The notes under the pieces: model-generated
The model's database searches: none
What the model saw: the letters and a program-made list of their open reading frames with translations, nothing else
Told to the model about the DNA's origin: nothing
Source of the DNA: Petrosia ficiformis
Taxonomy: Eukaryota; Porifera; Demospongiae; Haplosclerida; Petrosiidae
NCBI GenBank assembly: GCA_947044365.1
Contig: OX345639.1
Span: 4,369,444-4,433,443 of the forward strand
DNA: 64,000 nt
Reading direction: 5' to 3'
Translations under genes and position numbers: made by a program
Shown: one piece after another, positions 12,201 to 24,400 of the stretch
How positions within the stretch are numbered: position 1 is the first letter of the stretch
How the letters are laid out: every line of letters begins with the position of its first letter

Positions 12201-14713
12201 TCTGGGTCTCCCACGGAAACGACCTGGTAGTTCTACTTCACCTTTAACAAACCCAAAACGTAAACAAGTCCAGAAATTTGCTCGACTTTACTCTTATGAT
12301 GTGTATGGTGATCAAGAGGAAGTTCCTTTAATTAACATACCATTAGGTACATTTATCTATTTATCATCAATCTATCTATCTATCTATCTGCATCAGGGAC
12401 AAATTCTCTATCACCTGATGAAATAGAGGAACAAATAAAAGAAGAAATAGATGTACTTGCTTCTATTTTGAAACTAACTCACGATATTGTGGAATGTATT
12501 CTCTATCAATGTTCATGGAATAAAGATCTAGTAATACAGGTTAGAAAAACAAGTTTGACTATTTTTTTTTATTATCAATATGATCATCATTGCTGTAGAG
12601 ATTTTTTGCTGATAAGACGACTCTATTACAGGAGTGTGGTCTCAATCCATCAACTGATCCAATGACTCCACCCTCTTTTCCATTATCATGTCCAATATGT
12701 CTTTGTGATATGATGAAACAAGATGCTGCCTGGCTTTGGTGTGGACATGCCTGCTGCAAGGTGAAAAGACCATCTATCTGCCCTTCATCTATTTATCTAT
12801 TATTTTATTTCAATAGAGTTGTTGGCATAGCTACCTCACCACTCAGATCATATCACAGAGTTCTGCTCTTGTTTGCACTTGTCCAGTGAATGGATGTCAG
12901 GCAAAACTAACCAGATCATTTCTCAGTGATTTATTAAAGCATATAGAAAATGATGACATTATTAATACAGTATGTATCGTGCAATATATATATTATACAC
13001 ATTCAAATGACTTTTCTGTTATCTCTCAGTTTAATAAAGCTGTGGTGCGTTCTTATGTAGAAGGGAGTGGATGGCTAACATGGTGTAGAAATCCTCAAGG
13101 ATGCGATCATGTTCTTTATCGAAGAGATGGTACTGACTCAGGAACATGTAATAAATGCAAATGGACATCATGTTTCTCTTGTAACTTCATTGAAGTAATG
13201 GCCTTCTTTTTCTTCAAAATGCTTTGATCTTTCCTTTTATTGTTCTAGGCCCATCAACCAGCTTCTTGTGAACATATGAAGAAATGGATTGATATGGGTG
13301 GATTTTATGATGGCATGGATGCAGATGCTCGCTCCAAACATCTTGCTAACATAATCTCAAAGCATTGTCCAGGATGTGATGCACCAATCGAGAAAAATGA
13401 AGGCTGTTTGCAGTAAGGATCTGTTTATACATCCATTAATTCATTCATCAATCTATCTATCCATCAACATCTTTCTATTCGTCTATTCTAACACAGTATG
13501 AAGTGTAAATGCGGTCATGGATTTTGTTGGAGATGTATGAAGCCATGGAAATCACACACAGATTACTTTAACTGTTCATCTATTGTAAAGAATAAAACCC
13601 TTTAAATTATCAATAATTAGTAGTTCTATTTCATTTTGTAGATTAGTAAAACTGCTCGAGACAATAAGAAAATGGTTGATTTCAATCAGCGTTGTGCAGG
13701 ATTTCACAAATCAAAGGTACACAACTGATAATTCAGTTCTGTATCTTTCATAAAGATTGATAGATAGATAAAGGAGAATGAAAGTTTCATTCTCCTCTAT
13801 CTATCTATCTATCTATCTATATATCTATCTATCTATCTGTTCACAGATGTTTGCACAAAAGTTGTGTAATTTAGTAAAGGATATTAGCGATCCACTACCC
13901 ATGAAGACCTTGTCATTTTTGATTGATGCTTGTCAATTATTAGTTCAATGTCACAAGGTATGTCTTATATCTTCATCTCTCTATCCTTCCTTCTTTCCTC
14001 CTCGTAGATGTTATCCTATGCTTGTGTTGCTGAGTACTATAGTGAAAAGGATTCTTATGACTATCTCGGAGTACTCAATGAAGACCTTGAGTCAGGTGCT
14101 ACTGCACTGCAGGCATTTCTTGGTAAATCAGATGATTGTCATGTGACAATATGAATACATAATTTGAGAGAATGTTTTCAAATGCTTTATTTAATTCAGA
14201 AAATACTCTCCTCTCTTCAAGTGACATATCACATTCTATTCGATCTTTATCAGATCGTAAACTGCATGATGGCTATAGACTCGTTAACAAAATTGAAAAC
14301 ACAAAAGAGAAGATATTAATAGGATCTAATCAAGTGAGTTGTGACTTGCATAATGGTATTTATTAATCAATTCTTTAGCACTTCAAGTTAGGGGATTCTC
14401 CTACATCTAAACCTCCTGAAAATATTAATAAAAACAGTCAGAATGAATCTTCGTAAGTGTTTGTATCTATGTATTGTCAGCTATATAGCTTCTATTTGAT
14501 TGTAGACTTTTTGGTCATCTATTCAGCAATGGTTCTAGTACTGAACCAGATGAGGATGAGGATGAGGACGAGGACGAGGATGAGGATGAGGATGACTATG
14601 AGGATGAAGATAATGATTTTGATTTTGACTCTTCGTATAGTGGTCATTTTCTTCATAGTGATTTTGATGATTACTATGACTCTTATGATTCTTTTGATGA
14701 TGTATATGACTAA
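2057..14713 (+). CDS. CUL9: Cullin-9/PARC-type E3 ubiquitin ligase (CPH, DOC, cullin and RBR domains), multi-exon
   Basis: Atypical cullin that carries its own RING-between-RING ligase and acts in ubiquitin transfer in the cytoplasm. The ATG at 2057 opens [12 protein letters not shown]; an upstream TTG in the same frame is not used. Exon 1 (2057-2830) holds the helical repeat region ([21 protein letters not shown]) found in vertebrate CUL9. The CPH domain lies near 3220-3457 ([17 protein letters not shown]), the DOC/APC10 domain near 7160-7960 ([19 protein letters not shown]), the cullin core near 10920-11060 and the neddylation winged helix at 11610-12010, with the acceptor lysine in [12 protein letters not shown]1 is at 12605-12760 (CPICLCDMM), IBR at 12820-13250, and RING2 at 13250-13590 with the catalytic-type cysteine in KNEGCLHMKC. 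A helical Ariadne-like segment and an Asp/Glu-rich tail end at TAA 14711-14713. There are about 30 exons; several introns carry long arrays. The architecture excludes CUL7, which lacks the RBR. Confidence 0.93.
3738..3899. repeat. (TGGA)n microsatellite in a CUL9 intron
   Basis: About 40 near-perfect units of TGGA with a few TAGA variants. It ends about 50 bp before the next exon (from 3952). Open frames through it ([16 protein letters not shown]) are artefacts of period 4. Confidence 0.95.
5505..5705. repeat. (CATA)n microsatellite in a CUL9 intron
   Basis: Interrupted CATA/CATG array between the exon ending near 5495 and the exon resuming near 5711. Confidence 0.93.
6330..7040. repeat. 32-bp minisatellite, about 22 copies, CUL9 intron
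   Basis: Tandem unit of about 32 bp (core ccacaactcatccactatt) in two main variants, Tttatagtaac and Tttgtagcaac. Units are contiguous with no unique spacers. It sits in the intron between the exon ending near 6282 and the DOC exon starting near 7162. Confidence 0.93.
7680..7779. repeat. (TA)n microsatellite in a CUL9 intron
   Basis: Almost uninterrupted TA dinucleotides for about 80 bp, then a short atac/tata tail. It lies inside the intron that splits the DOC domain. Confidence 0.95.
8362..9318. repeat. About 950-bp (CATA)n/(CATG)n array with higher-order structure, CUL9 intron
   Basis: The longest simple array in the window. Within it a variant block (catatatac, then catatgtac twice, then catacgtac) recurs near 8505, 8693 and 8876, spaced about 185-190 bp. 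This indicates segmental duplication of the array rather than slippage alone. All six frames stay open ([16 protein letters not shown]), an artefact of the period. Confidence 0.95.
10102..10215. repeat. (ATGG)n microsatellite in a CUL9 intron
   Basis: Degenerate ATGG array followed by GATA-type units, between exons ending near 10105 and resuming near 10330. Confidence 0.9.
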
Positions 14714-14922
14714 CACATGATTACTACATGATTGTCATGTGACATATTTATATTGTGTTATTATATTGTGTTATTATATGTTCATATAATTAATATACCT
14801 ATGTATGTAGATTTAATTTAGAATGTTTTTGGTATAATATATTATATATATATATGTATGTAATACCAATAATTATACTTGTATGATATTATTATAATTA
14901 TATATATTATTATGAGTCATAC

Positions 14923-16259
14923 TCAGGTATTTGCAAAGTCTACTAGATCTACCAGTTCATCTAATGTATGTTGTCTGTTCATATTCACTTGTAAATGATG
15001 CTCAAGAGATGATAACACTTCCCAGTAATGACTATACAATGTCCTATCACTATATATAATAATAAACACATTTATTATTATATTAGTACTGTGTATGTAT
15101 TATTTATTTAATACATACACAGTACTGTATACATACCTTTCAGAATACTTATCAGATGAATAAATTTCTTCTATTTCTCTACGTCTCTGAAAATCACATG
15201 ACATATGTAGTAGGTGACGTTTTTTCTTGCTATGAACTGAAATCAAAACACAAGATTGTGATAACAAATACATAAACATATTGTACCTTCTCTGATATCC
15301 AATTCACTCTCATATTCAGACTACAGTACATATAATATATAGTATTATATACTATGGTTCATATGCAATGCATGTATTACTCGGTTACTTTGTGTTTTTG
15401 TAATGATGGCATCTTTTTGGAGGCATTTGCAGCTGCTTGTGTGCGAGCAAGATTATCAACTATCACAGCTACAAATAAACTGAGGAAAGTATATATATAT
15501 ATCTTTATATATAAATACATATAATATTTATTATATGCCAAAAGATGTTCTCACTTGATGAATATAAATGTTTCAAGGATTATGAACAGTATCAAATACA
15601 ACAGGATATGTTGATGACCTGAAGATACATATATACATATAAAAAGGATCAAAGATGTTCTTTTTATTATTGTGTTATAAAACTTTTCAACTAGAAAGAA
15701 GAATCTTGATGTTTACTAGAAAAAACACCAAATTATACTGCCTAGGATAATTTTATGATATAATGATGACATATTCCTGGTATGGTTTAATGAAGAAACA
15801 CCTTATCATAATAGAACACTGTAATTCTATAGTTCAGCAATATATCGTATGAACATTCTATAACTATAAACATACTAAAAGATACTTTTAAAACATTAAC
15901 CTGGGTATTTGTCACGTACATCTGAATACATATAGAACCAGTCATCAAGTGTGATAAGCTGAAATAGTGTGAACGATGCTCTTGCTAGGTTACCAAACCT
16001 CTCTGGATCCATTTCAGAGTACAAACCACGACCGATGATAGCAAATATATCTTTTCTCAGAATTATGGACAATATAATGGTTGGTCAGTCATGTATCGTC
16101 TATTTATCTATCTATCTATCTATATGCTGGATACACAACACAAGTGATATAAGTATTACTATACTGCCCATTGCTGGTATGGATTGTAACACTGCAGATA
16201 CAATGATTTGAAGGTTCTTTAAAAACCTGTTAATTTGTAAAATATATAAAATCTCCCTC

Positions 16260-16291
<32 letters not shown>

Positions 16292-17131
16292 CTGATTGTT
16301 CTCAGTACTCTTAATGCTCGGAGTGCTCTGATAGCTCGAAATATTCTCAACACTTTAAAGACTTCAGCATTGAAATTTGCTGTGTTTTGTACTATCAGCG
16401 GTGTAAGGAAGTCAATGAAACTAGCCACAACAATAACAAAGTCTGGAAAGATAGAATTGAAAAGAGAGATGTATGAGACGACAGGACATATGGACTAACA
16501 TACGTACATACCAAATACATTCCACATGCTTTTGAAATATTTTAATCTCCACACATAAAATTTCATTCCCAATTCCATCACATAAACAGCAAGAAATATG
16601 TTATCAATCAGAGTGAGGTACCAGTCTAAAAAATGAACAGATAGAATACTTACATCAACTAAGAGGGCCTGAGGATGAAGCTATGGAGAGTGTGTACTCA
16701 TGATGCAGTACATGTATAATATATTACTTAGCTGTGAGTTTACCACATATCATATCTGACCTGCTTTAGCTACTACATAATTTGATGTTTGTATACCAAT
16801 GAACACTGTGTTGATAATAATAACACCAAGTATACCAAAACTAAAGAATTTGGTTTCTGTTATCGTAAAAAGGTACTTTCTGAATACATCTCTGCTATTA
16901 AGAATTATCTCTTTCTCTTCTGCCCTGCATGATAAAGATCAATGGTTAAATGCTACAACAACAACAACGAATGAATATATAATTATATATGTGTATGTAA
17001 TATGTATACTTCTGTATCTCTGCTGCATGGGAGTCTGATGTTCCAAATTCTGATAGTCTGGGAGCACGAGTACCACACTCACTCTCACTTTGTTCACCAT
17101 CACTACTTACACTATCATCCTCATCACTCAT
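14923..17131 (-). CDS. CatSper1-like single-domain voltage-gated cation channel
   Basis: Six-helix voltage-gated channel subunit of the CatSper type; CatSper forms the sperm calcium channel in animals. The ATG at 17131 opens MSDEDDSVSSDGEQSE. Exons lie near 17131-17010, 16924-16761 (S1), 16626-16511 (S2), 16444-16293 (S3-S4), 16227-16135, 16059-15901 (pore), 15618-15562 and 15486-15395 (S6), then cytoplasmic exons to TGA at 14925-14923. S4 has arginines about every third residue (LRIFRAIRALRALRVLRTIR). The pore reads TLFQLITLDDWF, matching the T-x-D-x-W CatSper filter and closest to my recollection of CatSper1. S6 and the helical C-terminus (LDELVDLVDF) also fit CatSper1. The short acidic N-terminus lacks the His-rich region of mammalian CatSper1. 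It converges with CUL9 (209-bp gap) and is divergent from MRPL58. Subtype is less certain than family. Confidence 0.85.
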
Positions 17132-17311
17132 CTACAATATATGCAATATTACAAGACTATATTATCAGATTATACACTATACTAGGAACATACTTTGATT
17201 GTTCAGATCAGTAGTTCAGTAGTTCAGTACTTCAGTACTTGCATGCAGCTGGTCAGCTGGTGGACTGTGTTTTATTTACATAGCCCCGCGCCCCCTTGAT
17301 TTATTTTCAAC
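17132..17311. promoter_or_regulatory. Shared divergent promoter region (CatSper-like / MRPL58)
   Basis: 180 bp separates two ATGs on opposite strands. It includes a small repeat of agtacttcagtacttgcatgc type (17215-17245) and a GC-rich patch near 17281-17297 that stands out in AT-rich surroundings. A bidirectional promoter is inferred from spacing only. Confidence 0.4.
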
Positions 17312-18150
17312 ATGGCTACCTGCAGTAAAACAATACAGTGTTTACTAACAGCTAGATATCATGTTATGCGATATGGTTGGATGTCCAGTCGTCAATGGAG
17401 AGTTAGTAGATTATGTGTATAATTCCTCAAATAATTAATATTTACAGATATTTTCTACAGAAAGTAAAGATTCCAGTGATAACATAAAGACAATTACGTC
17501 CAATGATACAGAAGAGTTTAAAGGATCAATACCTCAGGGTTGAGTGCTTTAAATATTATAATTTATTTAATAGTATGCATATTTTATTAACAGACAAGCT
17601 ATCTATTAGATATATTCGTGGTGGAGGACCAGGAGGACAGAACGTTAACAAGTGTGAGTTAATTACTGATTACATACATGAAGATTATTATAATTATGAT
17701 ACTTGATTAATAAAACAGTGAATACAAAAGTAGAAATTAGATTCAATTTACAAATGGCCGAGTGGTTACCAACAAGAGTGAAAAACAGGATCGAGATACT
17801 TGTAAGTGATGTATGCATTTAAATTCTATTTTTCTTCTTTAGTTCAAACCCAGAATAAATAAAACTGGAGAATTGATTGTAACATCACACAAATATAGAA
17901 CACAGACACAAAACCTACAAGATGCTTTAAATAAACTAGAAACATTTATAAAAGAAGCTTCAGAAATACCTCGTGGACCATCAGAATTAACTCGAGAAAG
18001 AATAAAACTATTGTAAGAGTGTTTGATCAATTGTATAAAACAATTACAATGTAATTCTTTTACAGAAAACGTAAATCAGAAAGAAGAAGATTGGTCGAGA
18101 AAAAATACCAGTCAGTGAAGAAATCACACAGAGAAACACACGATTTATAG
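17312..18150 (+). CDS. MRPL58: Mitochondrial peptidyl-tRNA hydrolase ICT1 / ribosomal protein mL62
   Basis: Release-factor-like hydrolase, part of the mitochondrial large subunit, that frees peptides from stalled ribosomes. The ATG at 17312 opens MATCSKTIQCLLTARYHVMR, a basic, acid-free, presequence-like N-terminus. The catalytic segment RGGGPGGQNVNK (exon near 17595-17655) carries the GGQ motif. It is followed by KVEIRFNLQMAEWLP, INKTGELIVTSHKYRTQTQN and a lysine/arginine-rich C-terminal helix (KRKSERRRLVEKKYQ), the family order. There are about six small exons and the stop TAG is at 18148-18150. The length of roughly 190 aa is normal. The basic C-terminal tail, needed in this family to probe the mRNA channel, is present. 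Confidence 0.92.
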
Positions 18151-18179
18151 TAAAAATAAAATTTAAAAATTATAGATTG

Positions 18180-18370
18180 AATTATTGGTGTCAGCAGAAA
18201 CGGTATTAATAAAGTAGGGAGGAGTGGTGATTGAGGTGATATGACACATTTAATAAAGTGGTGAGGAGTGGTGAGGAGTGATGATCGAGGTAGATATGAT
18301 GCGTATTAATAAAGTAGGGAGGAGTGGTGATTGAGGTAGATATGATACATATTAATGGGGGATGATGAAC
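18180..18370. repeat. Degenerate minisatellite downstream of MRPL58
   Basis: Units containing taataaagtagggaggagtg and gattgaggtagatatga recur at about 50-65 bp in at least three copies between MRPL58 and the next gene's stop. Confidence 0.7.
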
Positions 18371-18429
18371 ATGTCATTTTGGGGGGAAGAGGGTGTTTGG
18401 TGATCGAGGTAAAATGCTGTCAGGAGCTT

Positions 18430-21400
18430 CTATAAAACCTATCAAAAAATGAGAGAATGTTATAAGTGTATCATAATGAATCAATAATGGTGATCATAAT
18501 GAATCAGTGATGATCATAATGAATCAGTGATGATCATAATTGATCAGTGATGATCATATTATATCATACCACATGTTTTCCTTCAGATGGTGGATAATTA
18601 CGATAATCACTATCATATCCATCCTGTGAATTAAAGAAAGATATAATTGTGATCCCAGTGTGTCCAGCACTAACCTTTGATGAATCATCAGTGCTATAGC
18701 CTGGTATGTTAGTAGAAGAATAAAAATATGTGGGAACTTCAGATCCAGCCATACTGTCGCCACTAAGATATAAGCTACTACGAGGAGTTGATCCATCATC
18801 TGTGTACTGGGAGAGATATTGAGGAGCTACTTTGACTCCGCCCTTTTCTCGTGCCATTGCTGCTTCTCTTTGTCGTTGCTTTAGGAGATCAGCGTCTGAT
18901 AAAACACGATCAAGATACACTGAGGTGATTTTCTATTTAAGAACAAAGGTAATGAATTAATTCATGAATATTAATTAGATAAGTAAATAATTCACCTCAA
19001 CTCCATCTTCATCTATTCCATCTTCAATGATATTAATTTCCTCTTCTCCACCAAAACTCATAGGATTGTGTGCGTGTGGTAGTTGATACATCTCTAAAGG
19101 TTCAGAGATCACATGAGGTATAGATGAAGGAATTTCTTCAACTTCATTTACAGTCTCTTCCTCTTGTGCTTCCTCAGAATTAGGAGGAGGAGGAGAGGGA
19201 AGAGAAGAAGGAGGAGGAGGAGAAGGAAGAGGACGAGAAGACGAGTCACCAATATTAGTAACACCTCTTTCATCTTCTTCTTCATATTCAGAAGTATGAT
19301 CTGATTCAGTACGTACTCGACCTTGTGGATTGATAGTTGTCATAGGAATTTCATCAACCCTACCTACATCACCATTACTTGAGATATACTTAGGTTTTCG
19401 TTTCAAGCATCCTACCGATAAGCATTGCTGTACAAGATTAACATGATCCATTACTCGTCCTCTTTGCTGGAGTAGGAGAAGAAGAAAGGAGAATATACCT
19501 AACAAAGAAAGGAACAAAGAGGCAAAAGAAGCAGCTGTAAGGATTCCACGAGATGTGATATAAGAACCAGATATACCAAGAAATGGAACATACTATAAGA
19601 AGAATAGATATATGAATAGTTAATTTATAGACAGATACTACAACACATACTAGCAGAAAGAATAAGGATAGTTGATTATAGAACAAAGCAGCTTTAATTC
19701 TTGGTAACCAAGTTCGTTGAACATGACTGACTCTGGGCCCATTATATGCTGTAGAAAGTAAAAACATAACTGTACTATATATGTTATGTAACCACTATGG
19801 TATGAATGCACATGAGTATATGGTATCATACCGTATGCTTACATATATGCACATACATACTACATACTGTACATTCATAGTTACCATACCGTATGGTAAC
19901 TATGAATGTACAGTATGTATATACATATATGAACTATGAATGCACATGAGCATATGGTATCATACCGTATGCTTACATATATGCACATACATACTACATA
20001 CTGTACATTCATAGTTACCATACCGTATGGTAACTATGAATGTACAGTATGTATATACATATATGAATGTACATGTATGTAGTATGTATGTATATACATA
20101 CATTGTATATGAATGTACATGTATGTAGTATGTATGTATATATATATATGAATGTACATGCATGTAGTATGTATATACATATATGTAAAAGGATATGATA
20201 TGGTAATTATGAATGCACACACATGTAGTAGGTAGTCCTATGTACATGTACATTGCCTCAGATGTCTTTCTTTCTTTCTTTCCTCTCTTTCTTTCTTTCT
20301 ACATCTCGGATAACATCATGTATGTATGCATGTATGTTTGTATGTAAGTGTTCTGTATATAATGTAATCAAATGCCTTTTATTCTGTGCAGTAATATCCA
20401 CTGATAAATTCTTAAAGCAAAGCCACCACAAAAGGATATAATCACAAAAATAATACCACTAATCCTGTGAAGTATGAAATGGATGAATGGAAGAATGGAG
20501 GAATGGAAGAATGGATGAATGGAATAATGGATGAATGGATGCTGAATTGACAAGCGAATAAAATAGTTGATCTGATAGATAGATGAATTGCTGCACTCAC
20601 CAAACACACGATACACAGCATGATCTGGAATCACTAATACAATAACGGCTGGCAAATAAATCATCGGTTGCCATGGAAACAACAAACCACACATCCACAC
20701 ATATAATAAGTATGAACCAACTTGTACCAACCTAAAATTTATAAACAATACTATCAACACAATTAGCACAAACAAACACTGTTTACAAATACACAAACAA
20801 ACACTGTTTACATAATTATACACAAACAAACACTGTTTACAAATACACAAACAAACACTGTTTACATAATTATACACAAACAAATACTGTTTACAAATAC
20901 ACAAACGAACACTGTTTACATAATTATACACAAACACAGTTTACAAATATTACACACATATAATATATAACTTACTAATTGTGATAATATTTGGTCAATC
21001 ATGCTAAAGGTGTGTTGGGATCTGTTCTTCCTTTGACTTACAAATGTATCAGAATCTGAAAGTTGACTGAAAAGAAACAGCCATATAACTACATGTTTTG
21101 TGATTAATCATGATTCTACACTTGTATGTCGAAGTTACAAAATACATTTGACCTGCAGGCCGATCAGATATCATAACATACACCATTTAGAATGAATTAA
21201 CCTCTAAGTGTCCCCACAATAACCTTGTAACATTATACCAGCAAGTAAACATATTTTAATGTCTGTCCTCTGATTCTCTACTATCAAGATATGTTGAGAA
21301 CTATCCATATATATAATATATCCAAATAACTTGACCCCATCATTCCTTATGGTTTGACCTTAAATTCAATTACCTGGCCAGTAATATCATTAATAACAGA

Positions 21401-24400
21401 CTAGGAATGATGATGATAAACAGAACAGCTAATGTTATCCAATGTACATCTAATCCATTTAGTAAATTTGAACACACAGTTACGCTGTAGTTTGCAAATG
21501 TTTCGGATAATGGATAACATAAAGATGTATCACATGATAATGTATATTCTGCTGTGGTCACAAAATCTTGAACTCGTGTCGTCACATTAGTAGCAGCTTC
21601 TACACTAGCTGTGAATAGAAAATAGTACATTATAATTATATTCATTAATTTTATTGTTATGTAACTATGGTAACCTGCTATGAATATTACATAATTGTTC
21701 TCTTTGTTTGTAACATTATATTCTCACTTGTTTTCACTATCAAACTATATCCATAATCAATTATATTCTTCTCAATTTTTGAGGCAGTATAAACAAAGTC
21801 TGATATATTATTGACTTGTTTCAGTGTTTCCATGATGAAGGTAGCATTAGTCTCGAGATATGAGAGATTATACCATTTTTCTAGATCTTCCAATAGAAGA
21901 ATTGAATATTCAATATTTTGTAAAATAGTTGAGATATTATATTCTTCAATAGACAATGAAATGTTAGAAACTTCACTCATCTGAGTGTAAAAAGATAATA
22001 ATGTTTACAAATATATATATATATATATATAAAAAATATATATATATATATATGTATATATATACATACATATATACATACATACATACATGCATACATA
22101 CATACACATGTACACATATACATACATGCATGCATGCATACATACATCATACATACATACACACATACATACATACACATATACACACATACATACATAC
22201 ACGTGTACACATATACATACATACAGATTCTTAAAAAACACTTAATACACACATACAATGATAAATACATGTGTATATCATACAAACACACACTCACACA
22301 CCATTTCATTAACAAATAATCTCAATTCTTCTAAACCTACAAACGACTCTTCAAATAATCTCTCACTATCATTATATGCAGACCATGCAAATGAGTTTAA
22401 AGACACAGACTGATACTGAAGTATAGCTGATTCTAGACTCGTACCAAGGACAGAGTAGCTTGTAGACAGAAACTCAACCACATTCTTCATTTGTTCAATA
22501 TAAACAACCTAATTGGACAATTAGCCATTGATTAATGAATTGGCAAACACAAAATCTTCTTACTTCCTGTTCCTTCATCATGGTAACATCAATATATAAC
22601 AAATCCTGCAGCTGCAAGGCTTCAAGAGATGATGAATTTTTAGAACACGAAATAATAACAGAATGAATAGTAAGTGGATATGATGAGTTATTATGATATG
22701 TAGTACCAAGAGGATATTCTCCTCTCCATGTGTTGTTATTATCTATTACATCATCTAGTGTTTGATATAAACAGATAAATATATTAATGAATGTATATAA
22801 ACTACATACCAATTATCTCAGTATAGTTGTGATGAATGCCACATGTTCTACCAACTAAACTAGCCACACACATGATAAATACAAAAAAGAAAGCAGACAC
22901 TACACCAACCACTGACACCCATACTGCAAAACTAGAAATGTCATGTGATATATCATGTAATAAGTATTGTTTGATGTATGATAAATATCATATAACTTGT
23001 ACTAAATATCATGTGACAAGAGATAAATTCATGTGACGCATGATATGGAATACATAATGATCACATGACTTATTATAAAATACCTTTTCAACATAAGTGC
23101 TGCCTGATGAGCTCCAGTAACATATACTGGCTCACAACCGTACATATAAATACACCCAATATTAAAAAGACCACGACCAACAGCTAAGAATATACCAAGG
23201 ACAAGTACAAATAGAGATAGACAGAATGATATGGTAGCTAAACTCCAAAATTCTTGCCAGTTTGATAAATATCTGATAGGAGAGGAAGAGAAGATAATGT
23301 CGGGCATGAAGAAGAGGAGGAGGAGGAGGAGTGGAAGAGGGTGAGAAGTGGAAGAGGGGGAGGGGAGGAAGGGAGGAGGAGGTGAAGATAACGTCAGGTA
23401 TGAAGGAGAGGTGAGTATATTGTTTCTTACTCTTCTCCTAATGCATTCTCTACCAGTATTTGTGAATCTGGATAACCACCATATGTGATATTACTATATT
23501 GATTATGGGTATTATCAACAATATTGGACAAATTCTGCTTCAGTGAATTTAGGAATGAGGACGAGATAGGAAATACATACACAGACACATTCCTTTCCTA
23601 AAAAAAATACAATACTAATTTTCATTTAATATTCATAACAATCACCATGACTACTTCTTATTTAATATTCATAGCAATCACCATGACTACTTCAATTTAA
23701 TATTTATAGCAATTACTTCTTATATTAAGCAATCACCATGACTACTTCTTATCTAATATTCATAGCAAATCACCACAATCACAACTCACAAGATCATAAA
23801 GAAACGCATTATAAACTTTTTTTCTTTCCTGAACTGATGATTGAGAAGCTATATCCACAACATTTTGCATAATATCAATAATTTCTAGTAATTGTGTGAG
23901 ATTTGGGAAAGAGGATGAAGGAAGAGGTAAGTAGGTATTGGTATTGGTTAATAGTTCCTGGCACAGATCAATCAAATCATTTGTCACATTTTCACTGATA
24001 TTTACTTCATTACTGTTACAAAACTATAATAATTAAAATTCAAAATATTGTATAAATACAACATCTTCACAAATACCTCAACTAATTGCATAATGTCATC
24101 CACTACTGAGTCTGAGATATTTGATATGTTGCCATGGAAATCAGCAAGACTCAACATTCGTTCGAAAACACTATCAATATCCGATACTGAATCAGATATC
24201 TATAAATAGATGGCATTAATGGATAGATAGATAGGTGGATGGATAGGCAGATGGATAGATAGGTGGATGGATAGATAGGTGGATGGATAGATAGATAGAT
24301 GGATAGATCAAATATGGTATGAATAGATGAACAAACAGTTAAAAGATGAACGAGATGATGACCACAGATACATAGATAGATGGATAGATAGATAGGTGAG

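Noticed and set aside
14457..14720. Arg/Met-rich frame overlapping the end of CUL9
   Set aside because: Out-of-frame reading of the Asp/Glu-rich CUL9 tail.
18475..18560. C/D-box snoRNA cluster (TGATGA with CTGA-like strings)
   Set aside because: The motifs recur only because of a 22-bp tandem repeat. Spacing is too short and terminal stems are lacking.
20368..20470. Hydrophobic open segment ISGIIFVIISFCGGFALRIY as an exon of the prominin-like gene
   Set aside because: Its phase joins only to an alternative frame of the 20733-20601 exon, and it cannot be joined in frame to 19755. The direct phase-1 join from 20601 to 19755 is more consistent. Left as a possible alternative exon.
19438..20733. 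TMC channel-like C-terminus
   Set aside because: Some spacing of hydrophobic segments recalls TMC helices, but the CWET-type signature and the other helices are missing, and the upstream exons are prominin-like.
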